DNA from: Pseudomonas berkeleyensis
GTDB taxonomy: Bacteria; Pseudomonadota; Gammaproteobacteria; Pseudomonadales; Pseudomonadaceae
Assembly: GCF_014109765.1 (NCBI RefSeq)
Contig: NZ_CP059139.1
Span: 3,042,001 to 3,106,000 of the forward strand
Reading direction: 5' to 3'
Length of the DNA stretch: 64,000 bases
Of this stretch, positions 51,598-62,582 are shown one piece after another; position 1 is the first letter of the stretch; the number at the start of each line of letters is the position of its first letter. Both the position numbers and the translations under genes were made by a program. The notes below the pieces were generated by a model. That model made no database searches, was not told the origin of the DNA, and saw only the letters and a program-made list of their open reading frames with translations.

Positions 51598-53970
51598 TCA
51601 GGCAGGCTGCGTCTCGGCCAGGAAGAACCAGGTATCGAGCACAGAGTCAGGGTTCAGCGAGACACTCTCGATACCCTGCTCCATCAGCCACTTGGCCAGA
51701 TCCGGGTGATCCGACGGACCCTGGCCGCAGATGCCGATGTATTTGCCGGCCTTGTTGCAAGCGGCAATGGCGTTGGCCAGCAGCTTTTTAACCGCCGGGT
51801 TACGCTCATCGAACAGGTGGGCAACGATGCCGGAATCGCGATCCAGGCCCAGAGTCAACTGAGTCAGGTCATTGGAGCCGATGGAGAAACCGTCGAAGAA
51901 CTCGAGGAACTCGTCGGCCAGCAGCGCGTTGGACGGCAGCTCGCACATCATGATGACTTTCAGACCATCCTGACCACGCGCCAGGCCATTGCTGGCCAGC
52001 AGCTCGACCACTTGCGACGCCTCGCCCAAGGTACGTACGAACGGCACCATGATCTCGACGTTGGTCAGGCCCATCTCGTTGCGCACTTTCTTCAGCGCAC
52101 GGCATTCCAGCTCGAAGCAATCGCGGAACGACTCGCTGATGTAACGCGAAGCACCGCGGAAGCCCAGCATCGGGTTTTCTTCTTCCGGCTCGTACAGCTT
52201 GCCGCCGATCAGGTTGGCGTATTCATTGGACTTGAAGTCCGACAGACGCACGATGACCTTCTTCGGCCAGAAGGCTGCGGCCAGAGTGCTGATGCCCTCG
52301 ACCAGTTTCTCGACATAGAAATCGACCGGATCACCGTACCCGGCGATGCGTTTCTCGACGCTGTCCTTGATTTCCGGCGGCAGGCTGGCGAAGTTCAGCA
52401 GTGCCTTCGGATGCACGCCGATCATGCGGTTGATGATGAACTCCAGACGCGCCAGACCCACACCTTCGTTCGGCAACTGAGCGAAGTCGAAGGCGCGATC
52501 CGGGTTGCCAACATTCATCATGATCTTGAACGGCAGATCCGGCATGGCGTCGACCGAGTTCTTGCGGATATCGAAGCCCAGCTCGCCTTCGAAGATGAAG
52601 CCGGTGTCGCCCTCGGCGCAGGAGACGGTGACACCCTGGCCATCCTTCAGCACGCTGGTGGCGTTGCCGCAACCGACCACGGCCGGAATGCCCAGCTCAC
52701 GGGCGATGATCGCCGCATGGCAGGTACGCCCGCCGCGGTTGGTAACGATGGCGCTGGCGCGCTTCATCACCGGTTCCCAATCCGGGTCGGTCATGTCGGA
52801 GACCAGCACGTCGCCCGGCTGCACCTTGTCCATTTCGGACACGTCGTGGATCACGCGTACCTTGCCGGCGCCAATGCGCTGACCGATAGCGCGGCCTTCA
52901 ACCAGCACAGTGCCTTTCTCTTTGAGCAGGTAGCGCTCCATCACGGTGGCGCTGGCACGGCTCTTAACGGTTTCCGGACGCGCCTGCACGATGTACAGCT
53001 TGCCGTCGTCACCGTCCTTGGCCCACTCGATATCCATCGGGCGGCCATAGTGTTTCTCGATGATCAGCGCCTGCTTGGCCAGCTCGCTGACCTCGGCGTC
53101 GGTGATGCAGAAGCGCGCACGCTCGGCGCGGTCGACTTCGACGGTCTTCACCGAACGACCGGCCTTGGCCTCATCGCCGTAGACCATCTTGATCGCCTTG
53201 CTGCCCAGGTTGCGACGCAGAATCGCCGGACGGCCCGCTTCCAGGGTCGGCTTGTGCACATAGAACTCGTCAGGGTTAACCGCGCCCTGCACCACGGTCT
53301 CACCGAGGCCATAGGCGCCGGTGATGAACACCACGTCACGGAAGCCCGATTCGGTGTCCAGGGTGAACATCACGCCGGCGGTGCCGGTTTCCGAGCGCAC
53401 CATGCGCTGCACACCGGCGGACAGGGCGACCAGTTTGTGGTCGAAGCCCTGGTGTACGCGGTAGGCGATGGCGCGGTCGTTGAACAGCGAGGCGAATACT
53501 TCCTTGGCAGCGCGGATCACGTTGTCCACGCCACGAATATTGAGGAAGGTTTCCTGCTGGCCGGCGAAGGAAGCGTCCGGCAGGTCTTCGGCGGTAGCGG
53601 AGGAACGCACGGCCACGGCCATGTTGTCGTTGCCAGCGCTCATGGTGGCGAAGGCTTCACGGATCTGCTTGTCCAGCTCGGCGGGGAATTCGGCGTCCAT
53701 CACCCACTGGCGAATCTGCGCGCCGGTCTTGGCCAGGGCATTCACATCGTCGACATCGAGCGCGTCGAGGGCTGCGTGGATCTGCGCATTCAGGCCGCTT
53801 TGCTCGAGAAAATCGCGGTAGGCCTGAGCCGTAGTGGCGAAACCGCCGGGAACCGAAACGCCGGCACCAGCCAGGTTGCTGATCATCTCGCCGAGGGATG
53901 CGTTCTTGCCCCCCACATGCTCAACATCGTGATTGCCGAGCTTATCGAGGGAAACTACGTACTCTACCAA
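51598..53970 (-). CDS. ppsA: Phosphoenolpyruvate synthase
   Basis: The 790-residue enzyme converts pyruvate, ATP and water to PEP, AMP and phosphate for gluconeogenesis. The N-terminal ATP-grasp-like part starts [25 protein letters not shown]. The phosphohistidine domain has [20 protein letters not shown] (active His in TCHA), and the C-terminal PEP domain has [18 protein letters not shown] and the CGQGPSD cysteine block. It has normal family length. Its divergent neighbour ppsR encodes its own regulator, which phosphorylates the threonine next to the active histidine. Confidence 0.96.
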   Translation of the reverse strand: MVEYVVSLDKLGNHDVEHVGGKNASLGEMISNLAGAGVSVPGGFATTAQAYRDFLEQSGLNAQIHAALDALDVDDVNALAKTGAQIRQWVMDAEFPAELDKQIREAFATMSAGNDNMAVAVRSSATAEDLPDASFAGQQETFLNIRGVDNVIRAAKEVFASLFNDRAIAYRVHQGFDHKLVALSAGVQRMVRSETGTAGVMFTLDTESGFRDVVFITGAYGLGETVVQGAVNPDEFYVHKPTLEAGRPAILRRNLGSKAIKMVYGDEAKAGRSVKTVEVDRAERARFCITDAEVSELAKQALIIEKHYGRPMDIEWAKDGDDGKLYIVQARPETVKSRASATVMERYLLKEKGTVLVEGRAIGQRIGAGKVRVIHDVSEMDKVQPGDVLVSDMTDPDWEPVMKRASAIVTNRGGRTCHAAIIARELGIPAVVGCGNATSVLKDGQGVTVSCAEGDTGFIFEGELGFDIRKNSVDAMPDLPFKIMMNVGNPDRAFDFAQLPNEGVGLARLEFIINRMIGVHPKALLNFASLPPEIKDSVEKRIAGYGDPVDFYVEKLVEGISTLAAAFWPKKVIVRLSDFKSNEYANLIGGKLYEPEEENPMLGFRGASRYISESFRDCFELECRALKKVRNEMGLTNVEIMVPFVRTLGEASQVVELLASNGLARGQDGLKVIMMCELPSNALLADEFLEFFDGFSIGSNDLTQLTLGLDRDSGIVAHLFDERNPAVKKLLANAIAACNKAGKYIGICGQGPSDHPDLAKWLMEQGIESVSLNPDSVLDTWFFLAETQPA

Positions 53971-54291
53971 GGTGATCTCTCCACTAAGATGTTGGAAAAG
54001 CTCAGAATTTGCGTAAAGCCAGCTGCGCGTCGGCCCTGCTGCGTCAAAAACAGACTCGTAATGCTCATGTGCTACAGCACACTCCGCTTACTCGCCTGTT
54101 TTTTCCTTGCATGGCTCTAGCTCGCAAGCCTTTATACAAATTCTTAGGGGGCTGGATGATCCGGCGGCGCGCTGCCGCAAGATTGTGGCCTTGCCCTTGA
54201 ATAAGTAACAATGCCAGAACCCGTGGGCCCCGGCGAAAAACGCGGCCTATCATAGCCAAGAATCGAACTCAGCTTAAGGCCTTTGGCGCAA
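53971..54291. other. ppsA-ppsR divergent intergenic region (321 bp)
   Basis: The 321-bp gap holds the promoters of both genes and one copy of a palindromic repeat (54004-54146). I cannot pick out -35/-10 boxes with confidence; AT-rich stretches occur near 54130-54150 and 54235-54260. Confidence 0.45.
54004..54146. repeat. 143-bp palindromic intergenic repeat, copy 2
   Basis: Outer arms AGAATTTGCGTAAAG and its near-complement CTTTATACAAATTCTT, inner arms CAAAAACAG and CTGTTTTTT. The core closely resembles the element at 10627-10760 read in reverse, so both are copies of one family. The outer arms differ between the copies, meaning that the core is the conserved unit. Confidence 0.72.
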
Positions 54292-55110
54292 ATGAAACGA
54301 ACCGCTTTCTTCATCTCCGATGGCACCGGCATTACTGCCGAAACCCTGGGTCAGAGCCTGCTCGCACAGTTCGAGAACATTCAGTTCACCAAACTGACGC
54401 GCCCTTATATCGACAGCGTCGAAAAAGCGCGCGCAATGGTACAACAAATCGATGCTGCCGCAGAAAGAGACGGAGTCCGTCCGATCATCTTCGACACCAT
54501 CGTCAATCGCGATATTCGTGCGATCCTCGATACCGCCAATGGTTTCATGATCGATATCTTTTCCACTTTTCTTTCCCCACTGGAGCAGGAGTTGAGCTCG
54601 CACTCCTCCTACTCCGTGGGTAAATCACACTCCATCGGCCAACACACCAATTACATGGAGCGTATCGAGGCGGTCAACTTCGCCCTCGACAATGACGACG
54701 GCGCCCGCACCCACTATTACGACAAGGCCGACCTGATTTTGGTTGGCGTATCACGCTGCGGCAAAACGCCCACCTGCCTGTATATGGCCATGCAATATGG
54801 CATTCGCGCAGCCAACTATCCATTGACCGAAGACGACATGGAGCGCCTGCAACTTCCCGAGTCGCTGAAAAAATACCGCGACAAGCTGTTCGGCCTGACC
54901 ATCGATCCGGATCGCCTTACTGCCATCCGCCATGAACGCAAACCCAACAGCCGCTACGCCAGCTTCGCCCAATGCGAGTTCGAAGTGCGTGAAGTGGAAA
55001 GTCTGTTCCGTCGCGAAAATATCGCCTTCATCAACTCCACGCATTTCTCGGTCGAGGAGATCTCAGCCAAGATCCTCGTGGAAAAAGGCGTGGAACGCCG
55101 CCTCAAGTAA
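54292..55110 (+). CDS. ppsR: PEP synthase regulatory protein (kinase/phosphorylase)
   Basis: The 272-residue DUF299 protein inactivates PEP synthase by ADP-dependent phosphorylation of a threonine and reactivates it with phosphate. The N-terminal [22 protein letters not shown] and the P-loop [15 protein letters not shown] are conserved. A C-terminal [16 protein letters not shown] helix also matches. I chose the ATG at 54292; three TTG-led codons upstream are also open. It is divergent from its target ppsA. Confidence 0.95.
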   Translation: MKRTAFFISDGTGITAETLGQSLLAQFENIQFTKLTRPYIDSVEKARAMVQQIDAAAERDGVRPIIFDTIVNRDIRAILDTANGFMIDIFSTFLSPLEQELSSHSSYSVGKSHSIGQHTNYMERIEAVNFALDNDDGARTHYYDKADLILVGVSRCGKTPTCLYMAMQYGIRAANYPLTEDDMERLQLPESLKKYRDKLFGLTIDPDRLTAIRHERKPNSRYASFAQCEFEVREVESLFRRENIAFINSTHFSVEEISAKILVEKGVERRLK

Positions 55111-55127
55111 CCGTTCACGAGCCCATC

Positions 55128-55757
55128 ATGACGCTCAACGATGCCTTGCTGTTTGCCCCGGTCGCTCTTCTGATCGCCATAACTCCGGGGCCCAACAATT
55201 TCTGTGCGATGAACAACGGCATCCGCCATGGCGTGGGCACCGCGGTGCTGGCCACCACTGGGCGGGTCGTCGCTTTCGCCTTTTTCCTGCTGGTTTCAGC
55301 AGTCGGTCTCGGCGCGATGCTGCTGGCGTCCGAGCACGTGTTCACAGCCATCAAATGGATCGGCGCCGCCTACCTGATCTACCTGGGCATCAACGCCTGG
55401 CGCAGTCGCGCCTTCGCCCTGAGCGAGCAGCATGACGCGCTACCGCCACGACGCAACCTGTGGCTGGCGACACGCCAGGAGTTTCTTATCGGTATCAGCA
55501 ATCCCAAGGCCATCCTGTTGTTCGCGGCGATCTTCCCGCAATTCATCCGCCCCGATCAGCCAGCCCCCGAACAGTTTCTCTACCTGGGCACGACCTACCT
55601 GCTGGCCGAATACGTGGCCTCGCTGCTGTATGCGCTATTCGGCCTGCAGATTCGCCGCTTGATCAGAACCGCTCGTGGCATGCGCAACCTCAACCGCACC
55701 ACCGGCGCCTTCTTTGTCGGAGCCGGGGGCGCCTTGTTGGGCACCAGCCAGCACTGA
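55128..55757 (+). CDS. LysE-family amino acid exporter
   Basis: The 209-residue membrane protein has the LysE/RhtB pattern of five to six helices. A first-helix motif ITPGPNNFCAMNNGIRHG and a later GISNPKAILLFAAIFPQF block are the family signature. Such proteins expel surplus amino acids or homoserine lactones. It starts 17 bp after ppsR on the same strand and may share its transcript. It converges with prpF. Confidence 0.9.
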   Translation: MTLNDALLFAPVALLIAITPGPNNFCAMNNGIRHGVGTAVLATTGRVVAFAFFLLVSAVGLGAMLLASEHVFTAIKWIGAAYLIYLGINAWRSRAFALSEQHDALPPRRNLWLATRQEFLIGISNPKAILLFAAIFPQFIRPDQPAPEQFLYLGTTYLLAEYVASLLYALFGLQIRRLIRTARGMRNLNRTTGAFFVGAGGALLGTSQH

Positions 55758-55762
55758 GCGAC

Positions 55763-56950
55763 TCAGAAACTGTCGCCCGGCACCCGCACCCAGCCTTCCA
55801 TCAGGATGCGCGCACTGCGGCTCATCACCGCCTTGGTCACCGTCCACTGACCGTCGACCTTTTGCGCCTGCGCACCGACACGCAAGGTGCCGGATGGATG
55901 ACCGAAGCGCACCGCTTCACGCTCGCCGCCACCGGCAGCCAGGTTGACCAGCGTGCCTGGAATCGCCGCCGCCGTGCCGATTGCCACCGCGCAGGTACCC
56001 ATCATCGCGTGGTGCAGCTTGCCCATGGACAGCGCGCGCACCAGCAGATCGACCTCACCGGCCTTCACGTCCTTGCCACTGGACGTGCGGTAATCCTTGG
56101 GCGGACTGACGAAGGCGATCTTCGGGGTGTGCTGACGTGTCGCAGCCTCCTCGGCCGTCTTGATCAGCCCCATGCGCAGCGCACCGGCAATGCGGATCCG
56201 CTCGAAGCGCGCCAGTTGCGCCGGGTCACCGTTGATAGCCTCGCGCAGCTCGGTACCCTGGTAGCCGATGTCCTCGGCATTGACGAACACCGTCGGGATA
56301 CCGGCGGTGATCATGGTCGCCTTGAAGGTACCGATGCCTGGCACCTCAAGGTCATCCACCAGGTTGCCGGTGGGGAACATCGAGCCGCCCTCCTCGCCGT
56401 CATCGGACGGGTCGAGGAACTCCAGCACGATCTCCGCCGCCGGAAAGGTCACACCATCGAGTTCGAAGTCGCCGGTTTCCTGCACCTGGCCGTTGCTGAC
56501 CGGCACATGGGCGATGATGGTTTTCTGGATATTGGCCTGCCAGATACGCACCACGCAGGTGCCGTTCTCGGGAATTCGCGCGGGATCGACCAGGCCAGCA
56601 TGGATGGCGAAGGCGCCGGCTGCCGTGGACAGGTTGCCGCAGTTGCCGCTCCAGTCGACGAAAGCCTTGTCGATGGAAACCTGGCCATAGAGGTAATCGA
56701 CATCGTGTTCGGGCTGGGTGCTTTTCGACAGGATCACGCATTTGGAGGTCGACGAAGTGGCGCCACCCATGCCGTCGATATGCGCCGAGTACGGGTCAGG
56801 GCTGCCAATCACGCGCATGAACAGCTTGTCGCGCGCCTCGCCAGGCGCCTGGCAACGCTCGGGCAGATCCTGCAGACGGAAGAACACGCCCTTGCTGGTG
56901 CCGCCACGCATGTAGGTGGCGGGGATTTTCACTTGCGGCAGATGAGCCAT
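55763..56950 (-). CDS. prpF: 2-methylaconitate cis-trans isomerase
   Basis: The 395-residue enzyme isomerises trans-2-methylaconitate, made by AcnD, to the cis form. The N-terminal MRGGTSKGVFF block carries the conserved active-site lysine and is repeated in idea by the second half (GNLSTAAGAFAIHAGLVD). The two-lobed diaminopimelate epimerase fold is expected. It is the last gene of the prp operon, 183 bp after acnD, with REP-like repeats in that gap. Confidence 0.94.
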   Translation of the reverse strand: MAHLPQVKIPATYMRGGTSKGVFFRLQDLPERCQAPGEARDKLFMRVIGSPDPYSAHIDGMGGATSSTSKCVILSKSTQPEHDVDYLYGQVSIDKAFVDWSGNCGNLSTAAGAFAIHAGLVDPARIPENGTCVVRIWQANIQKTIIAHVPVSNGQVQETGDFELDGVTFPAAEIVLEFLDPSDDGEEGGSMFPTGNLVDDLEVPGIGTFKATMITAGIPTVFVNAEDIGYQGTELREAINGDPAQLARFERIRIAGALRMGLIKTAEEAATRQHTPKIAFVSPPKDYRTSSGKDVKAGEVDLLVRALSMGKLHHAMMGTCAVAIGTAAAIPGTLVNLAAGGGEREAVRFGHPSGTLRVGAQAQKVDGQWTVTKAVMSRSARILMEGWVRVPGDSF

Positions 56951-56967
56951 GGATGCAGTCCTGAAAA

Positions 56968-57125
56968 ATGGCCCGGATGCAATCCGGGTGAATCATTCGA
57001 CCTTGCCCCGGATTTCATCCGGGCTACGCGCTTGTCTCCCCTCTCCCGCTTGCGGGAGAGGGGCCGGGGGAGAGGGAGCATCCCAAAACCGCGAGCTACC
57101 TGAAGCACTCTCTCCCCAACCCTCT
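56968..57125. repeat. Cluster of palindromic repeats between acnD and prpF
   Basis: A GGCCCGGATGCAATCCGGG palindrome, a second CCCCGGATTTCATCCGGG palindrome, and a long purine/pyrimidine stem (CCCCTCTCCCGCTTGCGGG / AGAGGGG) follow one another. These are common REP-like elements of pseudomonads. They may stabilise the acnD end of the message or lower prpF expression. Confidence 0.6.
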
Positions 57126-57133
57126 CCCAGCTA

Positions 57134-59755
57134 TCAAGCCACCGCGCCTTCGAGGAAGTCCTTGGCAAAACGCTGCAGCACGCCACCGGCCTTGTACACG
57201 CTGACATCGGCTGCGGTATCCAGACGACAGATAACCGGCACGCGCACCACCTCACCGTTGCGGCGACTGACCACCAGGGTCAGGTCGCAGCGCGGCGAGA
57301 TATCACCCTCGATGTCATAGGTTTCGGTGCCATCCAGGCTCAGGGTCAGGCGCGTGGTGCCTGGCTTGAACTCCACCGGCAGCACACCCATGCCCACCAG
57401 ATTGGTACGGTGGATGCGCTCGAAGCCTTCGGCCACGATCACTTCCACACCTGCCAGGCGCACGCCCTTGGCCGCCCAGTCGCGGGACGAGCCCTGGCCG
57501 TAATCGGCACCGGCAACGATGATCAAGTTCTGCTTGCGGTTCATGTAGGTTTCGATCGCCTCCCACATGCGCATCACTTGCCCTTCTGGCTCGACGCGGG
57601 CCAGCGAGCCCTTCTTCACCTGGCCGTCGACCACGGCCATCTCGTTGACCAGTTGCGGATTGGCGAAGGTGGCGCGCTGCGCGGTCAGGTGGTCACCGCG
57701 GTGAGTGGCGTAAGAGTTGAAGTCCTCTTCCGGCAAACCCATCTTGTGCAGGTATTCGCCCGCCGCCGAGTCCAGCAGGATGGCGTTGGACGGCGACAGA
57801 TGGTCAGTGGTGATGTTGTCCGGCAGGATCGCCAGCGGCAGCATGCCCTTGAGCGTGCGTTCGCCAGCCAGCGCGCCTTCCCAGTACGGCGGACGGCGGA
57901 TGTAGGTGGACATCGGGCGCCAGTCGTACAGCGGGCTTTCTGCCTCCTGCACGGTGCCCAGATCGAACATCGGGATATAGATCTGCTTGAACTGCTCGGG
58001 CTTCACCGAGGCGGCGACGATGGCATCGATCTCCTCGTCGCTCGGCCACAAGTCCTTCAGCGTGATCGGATTGCCTTGAGCATCGCTACCCAACGCGTCC
58101 TGCTCGATGTCGAAACGCACGGTGCCGGCGATGGCGTACGCCACCACCAGCGGCGGTGAAGCCAGGAAGGCCTGCTTGGCGTAGGGGTGGATGCGCCCGT
58201 CAAAGTTACGGTTGCCCGAGAGCACGGCAGTGGCATACAGGTCGCGGTCGATGATTTCCTTCTGGATCACCGGGTCGAGCGCGCCGGACATGCCATTACA
58301 GGTGGTGCAGGCGTAGGCGACGATACCGAAGCCGAGCTTCTCCAGTTCCGGCAGCAGGCCGGCTTCTTCCAGGTACAGCTTGGCGACTTTGGAGCCCGGC
58401 GCGAACGATGTCTTCACCCAGGGTTTGCGCACCAGGCCCAACGCGTTGGCCTTCTTCGCCACCAGGCCGGCGGCAATGACGTTGCGCGGGTTGGAGGTGT
58501 TGGTGCAACTGGTAATGGCGGCGATGATCACCGCGCCATCGGGCATCAGGCCCTGGGCTTCCTCGCCCTTGCCGGCTTGCAGCTTGGCTTCGTCGGCGAT
58601 ACCACGCTCGGCCAGCGCCGAGGTCGGCAGGCGGCGATGCGGGTTGCTCGGGCCAGCCATGTTGCGCACCACGCTGCCCAGATCGAAACGCAGCACGCGC
58701 TCATACTCGGCGGTTTTCAGCGCGTCGCTCCACAGGCCGAGGATCTTGGCGTAATTCTCCACCAGCGCCACCTGCTCCGGCTCGCGCCCGGTGAGCTTGA
58801 GGTAGTCGATGGTCTGACCGTCGATATAGAACATCGAGGCGGTGGCGCCGTATTCCGGGCACATGTTGGAGATGGTCGCGCGATCGCCAATGGACAGGCT
58901 GTCCGCGCCCTCGCCGAAGAACTCGACGTAGGCACCCACCACCCGTTCCTTCCGCAGGAACTCGGTCAGCGCCAGGACGATATCGGTGGCGGTAATGCCC
59001 GGTTGGCGCTTGCCAGTCAGCTCGACACCGACGATATCCGGCAAACGCATCATCGATGGATGGCCAAGCATCACCGTCTCGGCCTCCAGGCCACCGACGC
59101 CAATGGCGATCACGCCCAGGGCGTCCACGTGCGGAGTATGCGAGTCGGTGCCGACGCAGGTATCGGGGAAGGCAATGCCGCCGCGCGCCTGGATCACCGG
59201 GCTCATCTTCTCCAGGTTGATCTGGTGCATGATACCGTTGCCGGCCGGGATCACGTCGACGTTCTTGAACGCGGTTTTCGTCCAGTCGATGAAATGGAAG
59301 CGATCCTCGTTGCGACGATCCTCGATGGCGCGGTTCTTCTCGAAAGCGTCCGGATCAAAACCCGGCGCCTCCACGGCCAACGAGTGGTCGACGATCAACT
59401 GGGTTGGTACCACCGGGTTGACCTTGGACGGATCACCGCCCTGCTCGGCGATGGCGTCGCGTAGACCTGCCAGGTCGACCAACGCGGTCTGGCCAAGAAT
59501 GTCGTGGCAGACCACACGCGCCGGATACCAGGGAAAATCCAGGTCGCGCTTGCGGTAGATCAGTTGTTGCAGTGCTGCAGTCAGATCCTGCGGATCACAA
59601 CGGCGCACCAGCTGTTCGGCCAGCACACGCGAGGTGTACGGCAGCTTTTCCCAGGCACCAGGCTGAATCTCTTCAACGGCGGCAGGTGCGTCGAAGTAGT
59701 CCAGCTGTGTACCGGGCAGACGCTTGCGGTATTGGCTATTCACGGTGTCATTCAT
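57134..59755 (-). CDS. acnD: 2-methylcitrate dehydratase, Fe/S-dependent (AcnD)
   Basis: The 873-residue aconitase-like enzyme dehydrates 2-methylcitrate. The [4Fe-4S] ligands lie in TSCTNTSNP and ACTTCNGMSGA, and the DSHTPHVDALG block is also present. The C-terminal swivel domain reads GADYGQGSSRDWAAKG. With PrpF it replaces the PrpD enzyme of other bacteria. It has normal length. It is in the prpB-prpC-acnD-prpF operon, with a 2-bp gap after prpC. Confidence 0.95.
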   Translation of the reverse strand: MNDTVNSQYRKRLPGTQLDYFDAPAAVEEIQPGAWEKLPYTSRVLAEQLVRRCDPQDLTAALQQLIYRKRDLDFPWYPARVVCHDILGQTALVDLAGLRDAIAEQGGDPSKVNPVVPTQLIVDHSLAVEAPGFDPDAFEKNRAIEDRRNEDRFHFIDWTKTAFKNVDVIPAGNGIMHQINLEKMSPVIQARGGIAFPDTCVGTDSHTPHVDALGVIAIGVGGLEAETVMLGHPSMMRLPDIVGVELTGKRQPGITATDIVLALTEFLRKERVVGAYVEFFGEGADSLSIGDRATISNMCPEYGATASMFYIDGQTIDYLKLTGREPEQVALVENYAKILGLWSDALKTAEYERVLRFDLGSVVRNMAGPSNPHRRLPTSALAERGIADEAKLQAGKGEEAQGLMPDGAVIIAAITSCTNTSNPRNVIAAGLVAKKANALGLVRKPWVKTSFAPGSKVAKLYLEEAGLLPELEKLGFGIVAYACTTCNGMSGALDPVIQKEIIDRDLYATAVLSGNRNFDGRIHPYAKQAFLASPPLVVAYAIAGTVRFDIEQDALGSDAQGNPITLKDLWPSDEEIDAIVAASVKPEQFKQIYIPMFDLGTVQEAESPLYDWRPMSTYIRRPPYWEGALAGERTLKGMLPLAILPDNITTDHLSPSNAILLDSAAGEYLHKMGLPEEDFNSYATHRGDHLTAQRATFANPQLVNEMAVVDGQVKKGSLARVEPEGQVMRMWEAIETYMNRKQNLIIVAGADYGQGSSRDWAAKGVRLAGVEVIVAEGFERIHRTNLVGMGVLPVEFKPGTTRLTLSLDGTETYDIEGDISPRCDLTLVVSRRNGEVVRVPVICRLDTAADVSVYKAGGVLQRFAKDFLEGAVA

Positions 59756-59757
59756 GA

Positions 59758-60915
59758 TTATTTACGATCCTTGAGCGGCACGAACTTCAGGTCTTCAGGG
59801 CCTGTGTAGTTGGCGCTCGGGCGGATGATCTTGCCGTCGATGCGCTGCTCGATGACGTGCGCCGACCAGCCAGCGGTGCGGGCGATGACGAACAGCGGGG
59901 TGAACATGGCGGTTGGCACGCCCATCATGTGGTAGCTCACCGCGCTGAACCAGTCGAGGTTGGGGAACATCTTCTTGATTTCCCACATCACGCTTTCCAG
60001 GCGCTCGGCGATGTCATACATCTTGGTATTGGACTGCTCAACGGACAGCTGCTGGGCAACTTCCTTGATCACCTTGTTGCGTGGGTCGGACACGGTGTAG
60101 ACCGGGTGGCCGAAGCCGATCACCACTTCCTTCTTCTCGACACGGGCGCGGATGTCGGCCTCGGCCTCGTCCGGATTGTCGTAGCGTTTCTGGATCTCGA
60201 AAGCCACTTCGTTGGCGCCGCCATGTTTCGGGCCGCGCAGCGCGCCGATGGCACCCGCGATGCAGGAGAACATGTCCGATCCGGTACCGGCGATCACCCG
60301 TGAGGTGAAGGTCGAAGCGTTGAATTCGTGTTCGGCGTACAGATTCAGCGAGGTGTGCATGGCGCGCACCCAGGACTCGCGCGGCTTCTCACCATGCAGC
60401 AAATGCAGGAAGTGACCGCCGATGGAGTCGTCGTCGGTTTCCACATCGATGCGCTTGCCGTTGTGGCTGTAGTGGTACCAGTACAGCAGCGCGGAGCCGA
60501 GGGAGGCCATCAGCTTGTCGGCGATATCGCGGGCACCCGGATGGTTATGGTCGTCCTTTTCCGGCGCCAGGCAACCAAGCACGGACACGGCGGTGCGCAT
60601 CACGTCCATCGGGTGGGCCGAAGGCGGCAGGGTTTCCAGCGCGGCCTTGACGCCAGCCGGCAGGCCGCGCAGGGCCTTCAGCTTGGTCTTGTAGCCAGCC
60701 AGTTCGGCGGCATTGGGCAGCTTGCCATGCACCAGCAGGTGGGCGATTTCCTCGAACTCGCAACGGTTGGCGAAATCGAGCACGTCATAGCCACGGTAAT
60801 GCAGGTCGTTACCGGTGCGGCCGACGGTGCACAAGGCCGTATTGCCGGCGGCAGTGCCGCTCAGCGCAACGGATTTTTTCGGTTTGAAGCCAGGGGTGGT
60901 TTCAGTGGCACTCAT
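59758..60915 (-). CDS. prpC: 2-methylcitrate synthase
   Basis: The 385-residue citrate synthase-family enzyme joins propionyl-CoA and oxaloacetate. The catalytic residues lie in PPSAHPMDV (His), [13 protein letters not shown] (second His) and the Asp in [15 protein letters not shown] C-terminal block. It has a short N-terminal part ([21 protein letters not shown]) and shares the length of PrpC rather than the 430-residue GltA. It follows prpB with a 30-bp gap. Confidence 0.95.
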   Translation of the reverse strand: MSATETTPGFKPKKSVALSGTAAGNTALCTVGRTGNDLHYRGYDVLDFANRCEFEEIAHLLVHGKLPNAAELAGYKTKLKALRGLPAGVKAALETLPPSAHPMDVMRTAVSVLGCLAPEKDDHNHPGARDIADKLMASLGSALLYWYHYSHNGKRIDVETDDDSIGGHFLHLLHGEKPRESWVRAMHTSLNLYAEHEFNASTFTSRVIAGTGSDMFSCIAGAIGALRGPKHGGANEVAFEIQKRYDNPDEAEADIRARVEKKEVVIGFGHPVYTVSDPRNKVIKEVAQQLSVEQSNTKMYDIAERLESVMWEIKKMFPNLDWFSAVSYHMMGVPTAMFTPLFVIARTAGWSAHVIEQRIDGKIIRPSANYTGPEDLKFVPLKDRK

Positions 60916-60945
60916 GGTTATCTCCTCGAATCTTCTTGTTCTTTT

Positions 60946-61833
60946 TTACTTCTTGCCGGCGGCGAACAACGCATCGAGCTTCTGCTCGAAGGCGTGGTAG
61001 CCAATACGGTCGTAAAGCTCGACACGGGTCTGCATCAAGTCGATCACGTCTTTCTGGTGACCGGTCTGGCGGATCGCGGTGTAGACAGTTTCCGCCGCCT
61101 TGTTCGCGGCACGGAATGCCGACAGCGGGTACAGCTGAATGGCTACGCCGACCGAGGCCAGCTCGTCACGGGTGAACAGCGGCGTAGCGCCGAATTCGGT
61201 GATGTTGGCCAGAATCGGCACGTTCAGCGCATCGACGAAGCGCTTGTAGGTCGGCAGGTCGTAGGCTGCCTCGGCGAAGATCGCATCGGCCCCGGCCTCG
61301 ACGTAACGCTGACAGCGCTCGATGGCAGCGTCCACGCCTTCAGCCTGGATCGCATCGGTACGGGCGATCAGGAAGAAATTCGGATCGGTCTTGGCGTCGG
61401 CGGCAGCCCGCACACGGTCGACCATTTCCTCGCAGGAAACGATCTCCTTGCCCGGACGATGACCGCAGCGCTTGGCCCCAACCTGATCTTCGATGTGCGC
61501 GGCGGCGGCGCCGGCCTTGATCAGGCTCTTGACCGTGCGCTCGATATTGAAAGCGCTGGGGCCAAAGCCGGTGTCGATATCCACCAGCAGCGGCAGGTCG
61601 CAGACATCGGTGATGCGGCGCACGTCGGTCAGCACGTCGTCCAGGGTGTTGATACCCAGATCAGGCAGCCCAAGGGAACCTGCGGCGACACCGCCACCGG
61701 ACAGGTAAATCGCGCGAAAGCCCGCACGCTTGGCCAGCAGCGCGTGGTTGGCGTTGATCGCACCGATTACCTGCAGCGGCTGCTCTTCGGCGAGGGCCTG
61801 GCGGAAGCGTTGGCCGGCGGAAAGCTGGGTCAT
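60946..61833 (-). CDS. prpB: 2-methylisocitrate lyase
   Basis: The 295-residue enzyme of the isocitrate lyase/PEP mutase family cleaves 2-methylisocitrate to pyruvate and succinate. The signature catalytic loop [12 protein letters not shown] is present (general base Cys). Magnesium ligands fall in DIDTGFG and the HIEDQ block. It overlaps the GntR regulator gene by 4 bp (ATGA) and lies first among the enzymes. Confidence 0.95.
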   Translation of the reverse strand: MTQLSAGQRFRQALAEEQPLQVIGAINANHALLAKRAGFRAIYLSGGGVAAGSLGLPDLGINTLDDVLTDVRRITDVCDLPLLVDIDTGFGPSAFNIERTVKSLIKAGAAAAHIEDQVGAKRCGHRPGKEIVSCEEMVDRVRAAADAKTDPNFFLIARTDAIQAEGVDAAIERCQRYVEAGADAIFAEAAYDLPTYKRFVDALNVPILANITEFGATPLFTRDELASVGVAIQLYPLSAFRAANKAAETVYTAIRQTGHQKDVIDLMQTRVELYDRIGYHAFEQKLDALFAAGKK

Positions 61834-62582
61834 GAATCACCTCGGGTCTTGGATGAAGTGGCGAGCGCGCCTTGCCCGGTCTGAGCAACATAGTGGCGCT
61901 CGATATTGCGCTTGGAAGCGCCGATGTGACGGCGCATCAGCAGTTCGGCCAGTTCGCCGTCACGGTCGGCGATGGCATCGAGAATGCGGTGGTGTTCGGC
62001 GAAGGCCTGGTGCGGCCGATTCGGGGTGGCGGAGAACTGCAGGCGGTACATGCGCACCAGTTGGTACAGCTCATCGCACAACAGCTTGGCAAGGGTGCGG
62101 TTACCACTGCCCTGGATGATCCGATAATGGAAGTCGAAATCGCCTTCCTGCTGGTAGTAGCCGACGCCAGCCTTGAAGGCGGCGTCCTGCTCATGCAGCT
62201 CTAGCACACGACGCAGTTCGTCGATCTCTTTCTGGGTCATGCGCTCGGCAGCCAGGCGGCAGGCCATGCCTTCGAGCGATTCACGAATCTCATACAGCTC
62301 GATCAGTTCGACATGGCTGAGCGAAACCACTCGCGCGCCCACATGCGGCACCCGCACCAGCAGCTTCTGCCCTTCCAGGCGATGAATAGCCTCGCGCAGC
62401 GGGCCACGGCTGATGCCGTAGGTACGCGCCAACTCAGGTTCGGAAATCTTGCTGCCGGGAGCGATCTCGCCCTTGACGATAGCCGCCTGGATCAGGCGAA
62501 AGACGTGTTCGGAAAGTGTTTCCGAATCCACCTGAGGCGCTGCGGGCGCTTCTGATTCGAGCAGCATAATTGTCGACACCAT
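61830..62582 (-). CDS. GntR/FadR-family regulator of the propionate operon
   Basis: The 250-residue repressor has an N-terminal winged helix ([41 protein letters not shown]). A C-terminal FCD ligand domain has the metal residues of the FadR group ([24 protein letters not shown] and [13 protein letters not shown]). Most enterobacteria use a sigma-54 type PrpR; in pseudomonads a GntR protein heads the operon. It is the first gene of the transcript and probably represses the whole operon, with 2-methylcitrate the likely inducer. TGTCGACA boxes lie at its start. The ATG at 62582 has an alternative at 62567. Confidence 0.88.
   Translation of the reverse strand: MVSTIMLLESEAPAAPQVDSETLSEHVFRLIQAAIVKGEIAPGSKISEPELARTYGISRGPLREAIHRLEGQKLLVRVPHVGARVVSLSHVELIELYEIRESLEGMACRLAAERMTQKEIDELRRVLELHEQDAAFKAGVGYYQQEGDFDFHYRIIQGSGNRTLAKLLCDELYQLVRMYRLQFSATPNRPHQAFAEHHRILDAIADRDGELAELLMRRHIGASKRNIERHYVAQTGQGALATSSKTRGDS

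Noticed and set aside
51592..54120. A very long open frame opposite ppsA
   Set aside because: High-GC codon bias of ppsA opens the antisense frame; it is His/Val/Gln-rich, has no ribosome site, and the sense gene is beyond doubt.
56968..57125. CRISPR-like spacing of repeats
   Set aside because: The palindromes differ in sequence and spacing and no cas genes are present; they are REP-like elements.
55460..61884. Long plus-strand open frames opposite prpF, acnD, prpC and prpB
   Set aside because: They mirror well-identified genes, have skewed composition and no initiation signal.
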